DNA of 64,000 bases from Leptospira abararensis (GTDB taxonomy: Bacteria > Spirochaetota > Leptospiria > Leptospirales > Leptospiraceae), in NCBI RefSeq assembly GCF_016918735.1, contig NZ_JAFFPR010000010.1, positions 24,945 through 88,944 on the forward strand, in the 5' to 3' direction. Position numbers and translations under genes: made by a program. Of the stretch, positions 1 through 7,675 are shown in pieces; position 1 is the first letter of the stretch, and each line of letters opens with the position of its first letter. The notes beneath the pieces were generated by a model. The model saw only the letters and a list, made by a program, of their open reading frames with translations. It had not been told where the DNA came from and searched no databases.

Positions 1-809
1 GATCCCGGTACCGGCTGGATTTTTGAATCCTTATCTTTAAATCCCCAAATCGAATCGTGATCAGACAACCAACGTTCGATTAAGTTATTCCATTCCCCAC
101 ACCCACACCGAATCAGCCAGAATCCCTGAGTCGAGTTTGAAAATTCAGCATGAATGCCAACATTAGGCAAACTTGGCTGTGAACCTAACATCATCCAGCC
201 GAGTTTTGATGCGAGTAGTCTGTCGGGCACGAATTCGATATTTTCTTCATCGTGTTCATCGACTTCATCTAATCCAACAGCATCTAAGTCGATCGTTTTG
301 ACTCCACGCTTTGTCCATGTTCCACGCAGAGCTAAAGTAAAATCCCCAAGCTTTTTAGTACGATTGTTATCGGTTTGATTTTCTTTTAAATACTGATGGA
401 GAACTTTACAATTTTGTAAAAAAGGAACCACTCGATCATCATGAAAGTCTTTCATCGATGTATCGTCTGGGAAATATAATCCGGCTTTAAGACTTGTTCC
501 TGCACCTTTCCATGTTAGTCGACCTAACATCCAAGTGCTAAAAATAACCTGTGCTGCTTTTAGAAAAACAAGATAAGGATGGTTTTGAGAAACTCTAGTA
601 ATCCATTTCCAGAAAGCATACCCTTCAAATGAAAATGGAACCAGCTGGCCAAAAGGCCCTTTTACAAGAATATTTTGGCAAAGGAATTCCTCAAGAGTTG
701 TACCAGCAACACCAGAAAGGCTGGTAGTTTGAGTAACAATACTATCGATCTCATCGAAAAACCTTTCCGTCGCTGATGCAGTTTGTTTCTTTTTTCTATC
801 AGCCTTCAC
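1..809 (-). CDS. Phage terminase large subunit, GpA-like (cut by window edge)
   Basis: This is the N-terminal part (about 269 residues) of the ATPase motor that packages DNA into proheads; the rest lies left of the window. The protein shows LKAAQV (residues 83-88) at the place of the GpA-type Walker A-like motif, a Walker B-like LDEVDEHD (residues 180-187), then GSQPSLPNVG (209-218) as the coupling motif and a CGCG pair near 235. This order is that of the GpA/Mu gp28 families. The start is a GTG at 809 that overlaps the end of the upstream small-subunit gene by 11 bases. It is the last gene of the leftward arm visible here. That it is a terminase is fairly sure; the exact subfamily is not. 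Confidence 0.75.
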   Translation of the reverse strand, partial: MKADRKKKQTASATERFFDEIDSIVTQTTSLSGVAGTTLEEFLCQNILVKGPFGQLVPFSFEGYAFWKWITRVSQNHPYLVFLKAAQVIFSTWMLGRLTWKGAGTSLKAGLYFPDDTSMKDFHDDRVVPFLQNCKVLHQYLKENQTDNNRTKKLGDFTLALRGTWTKRGVKTIDLDAVGLDEVDEHDEENIEFVPDRLLASKLGWMMLGSQPSLPNVGIHAEFSNSTQGFWLIRCGCGEWNNLIERWLSDHDSIWGFKDKDSKIQPVPG

Positions 810-1389
810 GTTCCGAGGTCTCCTCAATGAAGGCAATATCCAAATTTTTTGAGATTGTAATTTCGAGTTTTAAGTTTTGAAAAAATTGTCTGAAGACATC
901 TGGATTTGAATCCAAGAATTTTGACAGTTTAGCTGTCTTACGAATTGCTCGATTGATTCCCTTGGCGATTTCCTCTGGTTCAAGACGCTCTCGTTCTTTT
1001 TCAAGCATCTTTTCCATATCATTCATTAAACCGCGAAAGGTATTCCAGGCTCCTTCGCCAGATTTAAAGGAAACTTTGAGATCGCCATTTTCATCAAATA
1101 CTTGTTTTTTGAGAGATCGAAAAGCTTTTACCGTATCGATTTTGATGGATGTCAAACTAATCTCTGCATCTTTCAGTGCAGTGTTTCTCGCATGACTTTC
1201 AATTAATAGTCGGTCTTCTTGAGGAGATGTTCCTGTTGCATCATCTCGCTTTTCGAGCCAAGTTCGAATTGTGTTTGAAGTGATTTTGGGATGTTCTGCT
1301 TTGAGAATGGCAGCAATTTGTTCTGCGTTATCACCATTGATAACGTGCATGTTAATTGCACGTCTTTGAGTAGCTTTAGAATACGACAC
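799..1389 (-). CDS. Terminase small subunit-like / Mu gp27-type DNA-binding protein
   Basis: A protein of about 196 residues precedes the large terminase subunit, where Mu-like phages encode a small-subunit-type protein. The N-terminus (SKATQRRA, then a helix-turn-helix-like stretch to TIRTWLEKRD, residues 4-48) suits a DNA-binding protein that recognises pac-like sites; the rest is helical and charged. The open frame extends to 1509, but that extension overlaps the gam gene and crosses a promoter-like motif, so I prefer the GTG at 1389. An ATG at 1350 (MHVINGD) is another option. Neither start has a good ribosome binding site. The role rests on position and the HTH, not on a recognised family. 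Confidence 0.55.
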   Translation of the reverse strand: MSYSKATQRRAINMHVINGDNAEQIAAILKAEHPKITSNTIRTWLEKRDDATGTSPQEDRLLIESHARNTALKDAEISLTSIKIDTVKAFRSLKKQVFDENGDLKVSFKSGEGAWNTFRGLMNDMEKMLEKERERLEPEEIAKGINRAIRKTAKLSKFLDSNPDVFRQFFQNLKLEITISKNLDIAFIEETSEREG

Positions 1390-1460
1390 AAGAGACGTAT
1401 TACAGATTGCGACAAGTATCCAACAAATTATCGTTATACTTGTCCCTTGTGTCTTTTCTT
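1385..1460 (-). promoter_or_regulatory. Candidate leftward late promoter region with nested inverted repeats
   Basis: The 74-base gap between gam and the terminase genes holds GACACAAGGGACA on the minus strand (1453 to 1441) behind an A-rich run, the same motif as before the capsid (11817) and baseplate (25207) genes. A facing copy, GACACAAGAGACG, lies on the plus strand at 1385-1397, and a perfect 9-bp inverted repeat GACAAGTAT/ATACTTGTC spans 1411-1444. Inside it, ACAAATTATCG (1423-1433) also occurs in the early operator zone (8653-8663). I infer a regulated late promoter for packaging genes. Confidence 0.5.
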
Positions 1461-1462
1461 TT

Positions 1463-2065
1463 TTAAGCTGCAGAGGATTTTTCTCCTGCGCTAACATCAT
1501 GTTCCGCATCGACTTCAGCTGGAATGATGTATAGCCTTTCTGATTCTTCAGACAACTCGATACCGATTGAATTTTTGGAGCCTAATGGATCGGCAAGGAT
1601 TGCATCCTTGTTTAATTCCAATTTGACTCGGAGAAAGTTTTTGGAAAGCGCAGAGACTAGCTCAGCGAATTTTGTATACAATCCTCCTTTCTTAACAATC
1701 GATTCCAAAAATTCAGACGTCGCTCTTGTCTTGATTGATGGTGGAACACGACGAATTTTCAGACTACCGGATACAAGTTTCGCAGTTTTTCTTGCAGGAA
1801 AATTTGGAAAAAGTTCATCCCGATGCTCTCCCACATAAAACTTCACTCCTGAAGCAATGTGTGCGATTTTTTGATCGTAAGGAACAAGTTCTTCCTTCAA
1901 TTCTTCTCTAATTGCTGCGATTTTGTTATCCGCTGAAGAAATTAAATCCTTTCGAGAGCGAGATACTCTGCCGAGCAGTTCGATACCTTTTTCAAGTTCT
2001 TCTTGATCCGCATAGTGATTGTCCGGCATCAATGAAAGAAGATTTTGACGACGTTTACTGAGCAT
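1463..2065 (-). CDS. gam: Host-nuclease inhibitor Gam-like protein
   Basis: The protein resembles Mu Gam, which coats double-stranded DNA ends and protects replicating phage DNA from RecBCD-type exonucleases. It has a long N-terminal coiled-coil segment (about residues 1-75), a KTAKLVSGSLKIRRVPPSI stretch matching the Gam beta region, and the typical C-terminal NKDAILADP motif. I choose ATG 2065 (MLSKRRQN) because AAGGAG lies 7 bases upstream; an ATG at 2092 gives 9 more residues. The start overlaps the end of the 46-residue gene, so the two are translationally coupled. In Mu, gam likewise follows A and B in the early operon. Confidence 0.8.
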   Translation of the reverse strand: MLSKRRQNLLSLMPDNHYADQEELEKGIELLGRVSRSRKDLISSADNKIAAIREELKEELVPYDQKIAHIASGVKFYVGEHRDELFPNFPARKTAKLVSGSLKIRRVPPSIKTRATSEFLESIVKKGGLYTKFAELVSALSKNFLRVKLELNKDAILADPLGSKNSIGIELSEESERLYIIPAEVDAEHDVSAGEKSSAA

Positions 2066-2195
2066 TAGAAGCTCCTTGACTTGCGTCGACAACGACCCCC
2101 TTAGAGGTTGATTTTACCATTTGTGCAGGAGGAACGGACTTCCGTTTTTTCTTCGCTGCGCTTTGTTTCTTTGCCTGTTTTTTCTTAGCTGGCAT
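2055..2195 (-). CDS. Small Lys/Ala-rich basic protein (46 aa)
   Basis: A short gene between the ATPase and gam starts MPAKKKQAKKQSAAKKK and is strongly basic in its first half. AAGGAGA lies about 8 bases before the ATG, and its TAA overlaps the gam start, so translation is well supported despite the size. The composition suggests nucleic-acid binding or charge neutralisation, like the AKKK-type tails of spirochaete and chlamydial histone-like proteins. I cannot assign a family. A host gene in the same window (46212) encodes an even simpler AAKKK-repeat peptide. Its place in the early operon hints at a role during transposition or replication, which is inference. Confidence 0.6.
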   Translation of the reverse strand: MPAKKKQAKKQSAAKKKRKSVPPAQMVKSTSKGVVVDASQGASNAQ

Positions 2196-2224
2196 ATTGA
2201 TTGTCTCCTTATACTAAAATATGA

Positions 2225-3235
2225 TCACTCGACTTCTGCTGACGAGAGGACTGGAGATTTTTTACCAGTTCGCTCTCTGTAAATACGATCTAACGATGAT
2301 TTTGCGATTGATTCATCCTTTGGGTTTTTTCCTGGATGAAATAGTGATTCTTCGATTTTTCTATTATCAAAATCCTTTCCATAATCATCCTGGATTCTTC
2401 GGCGGAGTTCTCTTTTTGAAATCCTTAACCTTTCCATCATGGTACGAATTCCGTCGGAAATTACGTTTCGCAAATAACTCTCACGCACAACTCCGTCTTT
2501 TTGAAATTCAGGATATGAGAAGGAAATTGACTTGATGAGATTTTCTACAGAAAGCGGATTCTTGGATGAAAGGTTTGAGTAAAAAAGTTCCTTCGCTTTT
2601 TCTCCGGTCTTCCCCTGTGGAAACTTAATATTGAATCCTTGTTCTGCAATTGACAAAAGTTCGACTCTTGTAAGCGGTTTACTGCGGAAAGAAAATACAC
2701 GATGGCCTATCTCAGGGCTATCGAGTATTCCCGATAACCTTGTTTCAGGTTTCATAAACATGATGATTGAGAATAAATGACTTTGGTTTGGTGATGATAA
2801 TTCCCAAAGCTTTTTAAGATCGCGGAAACCACTCCAGCGTAATGCCTGGGCCTCATCAATAACCAAGACTACTTTGCGGTTTTGTTCTTCTACCCAAAGC
2901 AACAAGTCGCGTAAGCGGAAATATCTTTCGTTTTGATTTCCTGGAATATTCTCTGCTGGACGTATCGCTCGAATCATATGCCGCGCGATAAATGGTATAG
3001 AAATTCCAGAGATCGAGCTTTCCCAAACGGGTCCTGCATTCACGATGATGTGTTTATTTTTTTTTGCTTCGAGTAGGGATTTAATTTGGTTAAACATAAA
3101 TGTTTTCCCATCGCCAACTTCTCCTTCTACTACCAACCAAGAGTTAGTTTTTACCGCTTCTTTTGCGAGCCTTACAATTGTATCAGTATTTTTCGTATTA
3201 ACGAAGCTGGGCCGATATTTTATAACATCTGTCAT
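2225..3235 (-). CDS. AAA+ ATPase, MuB/TniB-like transposition target protein
   Basis: This 336-residue ATPase follows the transposase with an ATGA overlap, the Mu A-B arrangement. It shows a Walker A GEVGDGKT (about residues 38-45) and a Walker B VVLVIDEAQ (about 122-130), then a sensor-like region and a basic helical C-terminus (MERLRISKRELRRR). MuB-family proteins bind DNA in an ATP-dependent manner, pick target DNA and stimulate the transposase; TniB/IstB-type proteins do the same for related elements. The ATG at 3235 has AGAGGTT upstream. The family is clear; whether it confers target immunity as MuB does cannot be read from sequence. Confidence 0.85.
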   Translation of the reverse strand: MTDVIKYRPSFVNTKNTDTIVRLAKEAVKTNSWLVVEGEVGDGKTFMFNQIKSLLEAKKNKHIIVNAGPVWESSISGISIPFIARHMIRAIRPAENIPGNQNERYFRLRDLLLWVEEQNRKVVLVIDEAQALRWSGFRDLKKLWELSSPNQSHLFSIIMFMKPETRLSGILDSPEIGHRVFSFRSKPLTRVELLSIAEQGFNIKFPQGKTGEKAKELFYSNLSSKNPLSVENLIKSISFSYPEFQKDGVVRESYLRNVISDGIRTMMERLRISKRELRRRIQDDYGKDFDNRKIEESLFHPGKNPKDESIAKSSLDRIYRERTGKKSPVLSSAEVE

Positions 3236-5070
3236 TTGCTAACCTCTGGGAATGTGTCCCGTATTATTTCGATCGTGTCGTAAACTTCTTGTGATGGGAT
3301 ATATCCCAGCTTTCGCTTTGCAGATCTTAACAACTGCAATACGATTGCTCCTATAGAAAGATTTTCATCCCGTTCATCCGCAAGCTTCATGGAAAGTTCT
3401 TCAAGTGAGTCTTCTGAGTGGCCTAGTTCTTTAAGCATCCATTCAAATGCATCGTCGGTACTTTCAAATTTTTCAGGAGCCATTGGTGTGTGAGTCTGGC
3501 GATGCTCTTTCGATACATGTAATTTTCCATAAGGAATCTCTGGTAAATTAGGAAGTGCATCCGAAAGGATCAGAGTCTTTTCAACGGCTTTTGCTGATGA
3601 CAGGACTTTCTTTCTGTTTCTTATTCGGTTGGTTTCTGTAAGTCCACTGCGATCACCAACGTTTTTAAAACTTCCAGGCTCTCTTCCAATAGGCCCTGCA
3701 GGATCTGCTGAGAGACGAATACCATCGGTTGTGAGAACTTCAAAACCGCTCCGAGGGTTTCTGTATATCTTAACAACTTCTTTGGTTCTATCTGAAACGA
3801 CCTGTCCATTCGGATAGCGCAAGAGATACTGCGTTGCCTCAATTTCGATACAACCGTATGCGTTGATCTTTCTAATCTCTTCTTTGATTGAGGCATCTGT
3901 TAGGTTCTGTTTGGAAACGGATTTGATTGGTTTTTCGTTGGCAGACTTCAGCCACTTTTCATATGACTTTAATTTGTCATTTCGCGAAATTTGATACCGA
4001 TACAATAGGAGGTTGAATTCATCTAAATCACGAATCATTCCCTTCACTGCCATCGTTTCACAGCAACGTTTGATTGCAGAAATCCGACTTTCGATTGGAC
4101 CTTTGGCCTTAGAGTGACCTGGAAAGTGAGATTCTTGGATGATATCTAAGCGAGAGAAGAACCCAGAAAGAGATTCGAATGCCGTATGTTTGTCCGTATA
4201 AATTCTTTCAGGAGTTCCTTGGATCGGGATAAATCCGTCATCTTTTTCTAAAAAGGCCCGACAAAGGAAGTCATGCCAATCTGTTGAATTTTCACCTCCA
4301 TGTGTTGAATCTTTTCCTTTCGCAATTGGTGCATATGCGTAAGCATAGAAGGCTTTTGAATACACATCAACAGCAACATAGATATGAACCTTTCGCAGAG
4401 ATGCCTCTTTCGATCCTTCATAGATTCTCGTTAATCCAGATTCAATATCCGGGCGAATAGAGATCCTCGAATCTTTACCTGGTTCCAAATAAACTGCGTT
4501 AAGTGGTGATGCATCAAACATCCAAAACTGATTTGCATATGTAGCCATCCAGGTCACTGAAGCCAATGGTTTCCCCATTTGTTTACGAGTTATGCCTCGT
4601 TCGTTTAATGCCCTTCCTAGTTTAAAACGATCCCAAACTCCCTTACGAATCGTTCCCAATCGTTCGGCTTGTTCGATGGCGAATTCCATTGACTTACCAT
4701 ACTTTCGATTCAAGGCAAACCCAACAGTGCGAAGATCTCTATCTTTACCGGTTCCAGTCTTTGCTTGTTCATGCTGCACTTCACCTGCAAACATGAGTTT
4801 TGTGATCTCGTATATCTCAAGTTCTCTTAAGGCAATTTCTGCAACTCCGAGCCTTGATCCAGTTTTCTTTCTTTCAACCTTTGCAACAGAAAAGATAGAC
4901 TCTCCTTCCAAAAGTCGGTTGAAAATGTTGTAAACCTGTGGTCTCGCTAGACCAAGGGAATCGACCGCTCTTTTAACGATTTGCCCAATCTCGGAACGGG
5001 TACCGCGCTCTCTTGCGAGTTTCCAATCCCGAAAAAGGGGCATTACGATTCCAATATCTAATTGTTTCAC
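3232..5070 (-). CDS. DDE transposase, MuA-like
   Basis: This 612-residue protein is the transposase that would cut and join the phage ends for integration and replicative transposition. The catalytic core fits an rve/RNase H fold: D186 in MFDASPL, a conserved VAVDVYSKA strand near 235, D293 in YTDKHTAF and E327 in GPIESRISAIKR, giving D-E spacing of 34. N-terminal helices (about 30-60) resemble HTH DNA-binding modules, and a Mu-type beta-barrel probably follows the core. I start at GTG 5070, which overlaps the upstream stop (GTGA) and has AAGGA 7 bases before it. The frame reaches 5112, but that part overlaps the previous gene. An integrase was looked for and not seen. Confidence 0.85.
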   Translation of the reverse strand: MKQLDIGIVMPLFRDWKLARERGTRSEIGQIVKRAVDSLGLARPQVYNIFNRLLEGESIFSVAKVERKKTGSRLGVAEIALRELEIYEITKLMFAGEVQHEQAKTGTGKDRDLRTVGFALNRKYGKSMEFAIEQAERLGTIRKGVWDRFKLGRALNERGITRKQMGKPLASVTWMATYANQFWMFDASPLNAVYLEPGKDSRISIRPDIESGLTRIYEGSKEASLRKVHIYVAVDVYSKAFYAYAYAPIAKGKDSTHGGENSTDWHDFLCRAFLEKDDGFIPIQGTPERIYTDKHTAFESLSGFFSRLDIIQESHFPGHSKAKGPIESRISAIKRCCETMAVKGMIRDLDEFNLLLYRYQISRNDKLKSYEKWLKSANEKPIKSVSKQNLTDASIKEEIRKINAYGCIEIEATQYLLRYPNGQVVSDRTKEVVKIYRNPRSGFEVLTTDGIRLSADPAGPIGREPGSFKNVGDRSGLTETNRIRNRKKVLSSAKAVEKTLILSDALPNLPEIPYGKLHVSKEHRQTHTPMAPEKFESTDDAFEWMLKELGHSEDSLEELSMKLADERDENLSIGAIVLQLLRSAKRKLGYIPSQEVYDTIEIIRDTFPEVSK

Positions 5071-6068
5071 GAAAGATCCTTTTCCGTAGAAACAGGAAGA
5101 CAATCCTGCCAAGATTCAAAGACCGAAGTGTAGATTCCTTGGATAGTTACAAGGAAGATGTTTACTATCTTTCCATTTTCTGTGCTATGTTCCAGTTCGT
5201 TTAACTCAGATTCATGGGCGACTTTAAGAACATCTGCATGCTCCTGGATTCCGTTGACAGCATTTTTCAAAATTACTGCAAGAGCTTCTCTTTCCCGAAA
5301 TGCCTTACGTACTTCTGGGGGAATGCCGGTCTCATGAGTCTGATCGTTTAACATTTCCTGAAGTTCTTTAATTCTTAAATCAAATGAAGAGTTTATTTTT
5401 TCCTTGTCTTCGACCTTTTTTTCCAGATTAGAAATTTGGGTATTTTTTTCTTTAAGGAGTTTAACTGTTTCTTTGTTTTGTTTGGACTGGATTTCTTTTT
5501 CATAATCAGAAAGACTCAAAATTCTTCCGTCAGGGAAATGGACTTCACCTTCCTGAAATAAAGCATTATCTTCCTTCATGCCTTCAACAAGTTTGATGAG
5601 CGAAGTCTCACTTCTCCCGGAAAGAACCTTTTTGTTTACCTCAGAAGTGAGTAATTTTTCTGCGACAGTAAGGTATTTTGAAACTTTCCACCAATGGAAT
5701 TCAGTGTGTTCCTCAACGAAAGCTTGCATGGTTTCGCATTCAGCTAACAAAAAAAGCTGATCGCGATTGATTTCATGTAACGCAATCATGATATTTTCTT
5801 GAGCAGCTTTTAACATATCCGAAGAAACTCGGATGGTACGCATCAATTGATTGAGTCGCGTATGTCTGTCAGTACTCAAATCAGAAACCTCTTGACGTGC
5901 AAGAGAATTTGGGGATTCCTCTTTCGGAGCAGCCGGGGTTTCTACAGTTTCTTCCGAAACTTTGGCTTTTGCTTTAGAGTTCTTCTCGTCTGTCTTCTTC
6001 CCCTTGGTGGCCACAGGTTCCGTTTTTTTTTCTTTATTTACTTTGTTGTTTTTGGTGTTTTTGCTCAT
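5067..6068 (-). CDS. Early-region coiled-coil protein, DUF3102-like
   Basis: The protein has 333 residues. The first 60 are Lys/Glu-rich and low complexity. Residues around 65-130 hold helices with NIMIALHEINRDQLF, resembling the DUF3102-type proteins that precede transposition genes in Mu-like phages of other phyla. Next come a W-W-K-V-S-K-YLTV helix and a long coiled coil (about 190-240, NTQISNLEKKVEDKEK). ATG 6068 has GAGGGAG 5 bases upstream, so I prefer it to the TTG at 6080. It overlaps the transposase start by 4 bases. I do not know the function; a structural or regulatory partner of the transpososome is one guess. Confidence 0.6.
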   Translation of the reverse strand: MSKNTKNNKVNKEKKTEPVATKGKKTDEKNSKAKAKVSEETVETPAAPKEESPNSLARQEVSDLSTDRHTRLNQLMRTIRVSSDMLKAAQENIMIALHEINRDQLFLLAECETMQAFVEEHTEFHWWKVSKYLTVAEKLLTSEVNKKVLSGRSETSLIKLVEGMKEDNALFQEGEVHFPDGRILSLSDYEKEIQSKQNKETVKLLKEKNTQISNLEKKVEDKEKINSSFDLRIKELQEMLNDQTHETGIPPEVRKAFREREALAVILKNAVNGIQEHADVLKVAHESELNELEHSTENGKIVNIFLVTIQGIYTSVFESWQDCLPVSTEKDLS

Positions 6069-6279
6069 TTTCTCCCTCAATTCTTAACGAAATAACCAAT
6101 CCATTTTTAAACTCTTCGTATTCCCCGAATAAACCTTTCTCATCAAGAAACATGTAGAGAGTTGAAATTTCTCCTACAGCGACCTCAAGAGGATGAGTCT
6201 TAGTTGAACGACCGATAGTCGACAACATCAAAGCAGAGGATTTTTGCGATATACTAGTTTTAGTTGTTACTTCTCCCAC
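6034..6279 (-). CDS. Early-region hypothetical protein (81 aa)
   Basis: A small gene starting with GTG at 6279, overlapping the end of the preceding 30-codon frame and running 35 bases into the next gene. GGGAGAG lies 5 bases before the GTG. The product is mixed alpha/beta with a motif TLYMFLDEKGLFGEYEEFKN in the centre and a Gln/Lys-rich tail. I do not recognise a family. The dense overlap with both neighbours puts it in one leftward early transcript. Codon use and spacing look like a real gene, but there is no functional clue. Confidence 0.5.
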   Translation of the reverse strand: MGEVTTKTSISQKSSALMLSTIGRSTKTHPLEVAVGEISTLYMFLDEKGLFGEYEEFKNGLVISLRIEGENEQKHQKQQSK

Positions 6280-6280
6280 A

Positions 6281-6373
6281 TCACTCTCCCATCACCAACG
6301 AAAGGATTCGATCGACTAATGTTTGTTTTTTGTAGTGAAGCAGTGGTGGCTGCATGTAAAAATGTGTTCTCAT
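6281..6373 (-). CDS. Predicted 30-residue coupled micro-protein
   Basis: Between two early genes a 30-codon frame starts with ATG at 6373, overlapping the TGA of the 90-residue gene, and has a near-consensus GGAGGTG 5 bases upstream. Its stop overlaps the next GTG start. The peptide begins MRTHFYMQPPLLHYKK and ends LVDRILSLVMGE, with an amphipathic C-terminus. The ribosome binding site is better than that of most neighbours. Either it is a true micro-protein or its translation serves to couple the flanking genes. No family recognised. Confidence 0.4.
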   Translation of the reverse strand: MRTHFYMQPPLLHYKKQTLVDRILSLVMGE

Positions 6374-6642
6374 CGGAACACCTCCAAAAAATTTTTTTGA
6401 TTTGTTTTCACATTCTGATTTTTCACATACTCCTCCATTTTCGCTTTGCTCAATGGAAGGAGTTCTTTTACTTTTAGTTGAGCAAGTGAGGCGATCTCTT
6501 TGCTCGAAAATCTTTCTTTTTCTAAATCGAGAAGTGAATCCCAGAAAGAGTTGAATCGAGTTTCCGAAAGACCGCAAAGAATAAGAGCTCTCAGCTTTTT
6601 GATTTGATGCCGATGTCGAAAAGGTTTTGATTTGTTGCTCAT
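6370..6642 (-). CDS. Early-region hypothetical basic protein (90 aa)
   Basis: The gene encodes a helical, basic protein with KKLRALILCGLSETRFNSFW near the N-terminus and a predicted helix-rich remainder (FSSKEIASLAQLKVKELLPL) that could form a small DNA-binding fold. The start at 6642 overlaps the previous stop by 4 bases (ATGA) and has AGGTGG upstream. A longer frame over the same bases (to 6655, other phase) looks like a shadow. I do not recognise a family. Its place in the early operon suggests a regulator or host-takeover factor, which is a guess only. Confidence 0.5.
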   Translation of the reverse strand: MSNKSKPFRHRHQIKKLRALILCGLSETRFNSFWDSLLDLEKERFSSKEIASLAQLKVKELLPLSKAKMEEYVKNQNVKTNQKNFLEVFR

Positions 6643-6887
6643 CTATTTTTTCCACCTAATCTTTCCTCAACGAGTTTCTCATTCTGCCATTCGGCAAAGT
6701 CGGCAATCTCGTTCATGTCTTCAATAAAAGCTTGTTCAATCGAAGCGCGGTTGATCGCAAGTTCTGCAATCCTACGGTGTACCTTGCTGCGGTTTTGCCG
6801 ACCTCTTCCAATTTCTTTAATCGCTTGCTCTGCATATTTCAGCCAGAGTGCTCCTCGCAGAAATGAGATTCGTTCAGCAATGGTCAT
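6639..6887 (-). CDS. Early-region hypothetical helical protein (82 aa)
   Basis: The ATG at 6887 overlaps the upstream stop (ATGA) and has GGAGG 7 bases before it, which decides the start over a longer frame reaching 6917. The product begins MTIAERISFLRGALWLKYAE and is wholly helical, with an Arg/Asn-rich middle (GRGRQNRSKVHRRIAEL) followed by an acidic half (IEDMNEIADFAEWQNEKL). That split charge pattern suggests a small dimeric or nucleic-acid-binding protein. No family recognised. It lies in the unbroken leftward early gene run. Confidence 0.5.
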   Translation of the reverse strand: MTIAERISFLRGALWLKYAEQAIKEIGRGRQNRSKVHRRIAELAINRASIEQAFIEDMNEIADFAEWQNEKLVEERLGGKNR

Positions 6888-7204
6888 GGAAGATCCTCCA
6901 CGTAATTCTCTGCCCAAGAAAGAGCATGAGCCGCGAGATAAATAAGATGTTGTGCAATTTCTCTATTTGAACCATCTTTCATCACATAACCTAACGATCC
7001 AATTCGAGAGACTAAGTTTGCAAATTTTCCAAAGTGATCCTCTCGATCTTTTAAATATGGTTGATAGGGGGGAAGGTCATTTTTCCGAACCAATTGAATG
7101 CGTTTTAGTGTAAGTTGGGTTCGCAAGTCACCAGAGAGTGTGTACGAAACATTCTTTGGCGAAATTTTACAGGAGGCAGAAACTAAACCAGTAACTCGCA
7201 CCAT
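6884..7204 (-). CDS. Early-region hypothetical protein (106 aa)
   Basis: The product starts MVRVTGLVSASCKISPKNVS at ATG 7204, one base after the previous stop, with AAGGGG upstream; a longer frame to 7282 only overlaps the previous gene. The N-terminal third looks beta-rich, and the C-terminal half is helical, ending in REIAQHLIYLAAHALSWAENYVEDL. That helical end resembles the way many phage early proteins of unknown function and dATP/dGTP-related MazG-like proteins end, but no catalytic motif is visible. I do not assign a family. Confidence 0.5.
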   Translation of the reverse strand: MVRVTGLVSASCKISPKNVSYTLSGDLRTQLTLKRIQLVRKNDLPPYQPYLKDREDHFGKFANLVSRIGSLGYVMKDGSNREIAQHLIYLAAHALSWAENYVEDLP

Positions 7205-7205
7205 C

Positions 7206-7424
7206 TCATTTCCCCTTGTTGTGGCGTTCCTTCGCCTTACGTTCTTCCATCTGTCTTTGTTTTGTTCCATGGTCATAACCAAGGTCTGCTGGTTCTGAAT
7301 TCTTAGTTTGCTTTAAGCTTTTGTATCCTTCCACAAAACCGTTTGTGTATTCGCCACGGTCAGTGTTCGTTTCAAAATAAATCCGAGCGTTCTTTGTTAT
7401 TGTATCTAAAACAGAAGGATTCAT
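7206..7424 (-). CDS. Early-region hypothetical protein (72 aa)
   Basis: The ATG at 7424 overlaps the previous stop by 4 bases and has GGAGGA about 6 bases upstream. The 72-residue product has a central NGFVEGYKSLKQT stretch and a highly charged Lys/Arg/Glu tail (RQMEERKAKERHNKGK). No family recognised. The good ribosome binding site and the one-base gap to the next gene support a real coding sequence in the early operon. Confidence 0.5.
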   Translation of the reverse strand: MNPSVLDTITKNARIYFETNTDRGEYTNGFVEGYKSLKQTKNSEPADLGYDHGTKQRQMEERKAKERHNKGK

Positions 7425-7675
7425 AAGGAATCCTCCGTGGTTGAAGTAATGAACAAATATAGCAAGACCAACAACTGAACGGTTAATAGAAATGATCCTC
7501 TCGTAGATTGATCCCAGTATTGTGAAGAAAAATCACCCGAATATAAACCAAACATCACCCATGCGACTGATATTCCAATCAAGGTGGCTCTAACAAATAG
7601 AGGTAGTTTCTGCCAGAGCTTTCGATAAAGCTGAATCGCACTCACGATTTCGTTCGGATCTTTTTCGCTGTTCAT
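7421..7675 (-). CDS. Early-region small membrane protein (84 aa, two TM)
   Basis: The product starts MNSEKDPNEI at ATG 7675, overlapping the previous stop (ATGA); a longer frame to 7720 only reads into the upstream gene. Two hydrophobic segments are visible: about residues 28-48 (ATLIGISVAWVMFGLY) and about 62-78 (FLLTVQLLVLLYLFIT). The short loop between them is polar. A two-span inner-membrane protein expressed from the early operon could act in superinfection exclusion or membrane association of replication. Both ideas are inference, and a holin is less likely given early placement. Confidence 0.5.
   Translation of the reverse strand: MNSEKDPNEIVSAIQLYRKLWQKLPLFVRATLIGISVAWVMFGLYSGDFSSQYWDQSTRGSFLLTVQLLVLLYLFITSTTEDSL

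Noticed and set aside
1390..1509. Longer start for the terminase small-subunit-like gene
   Set aside because: The extension overlaps gam and crosses the repeated promoter motif and an inverted repeat.
6374..6655. 124-codon frame overlapping the 90-residue early gene
   Set aside because: Poor composition and no ribosome site; only its last 30 codons (6281-6373) have a proper start.
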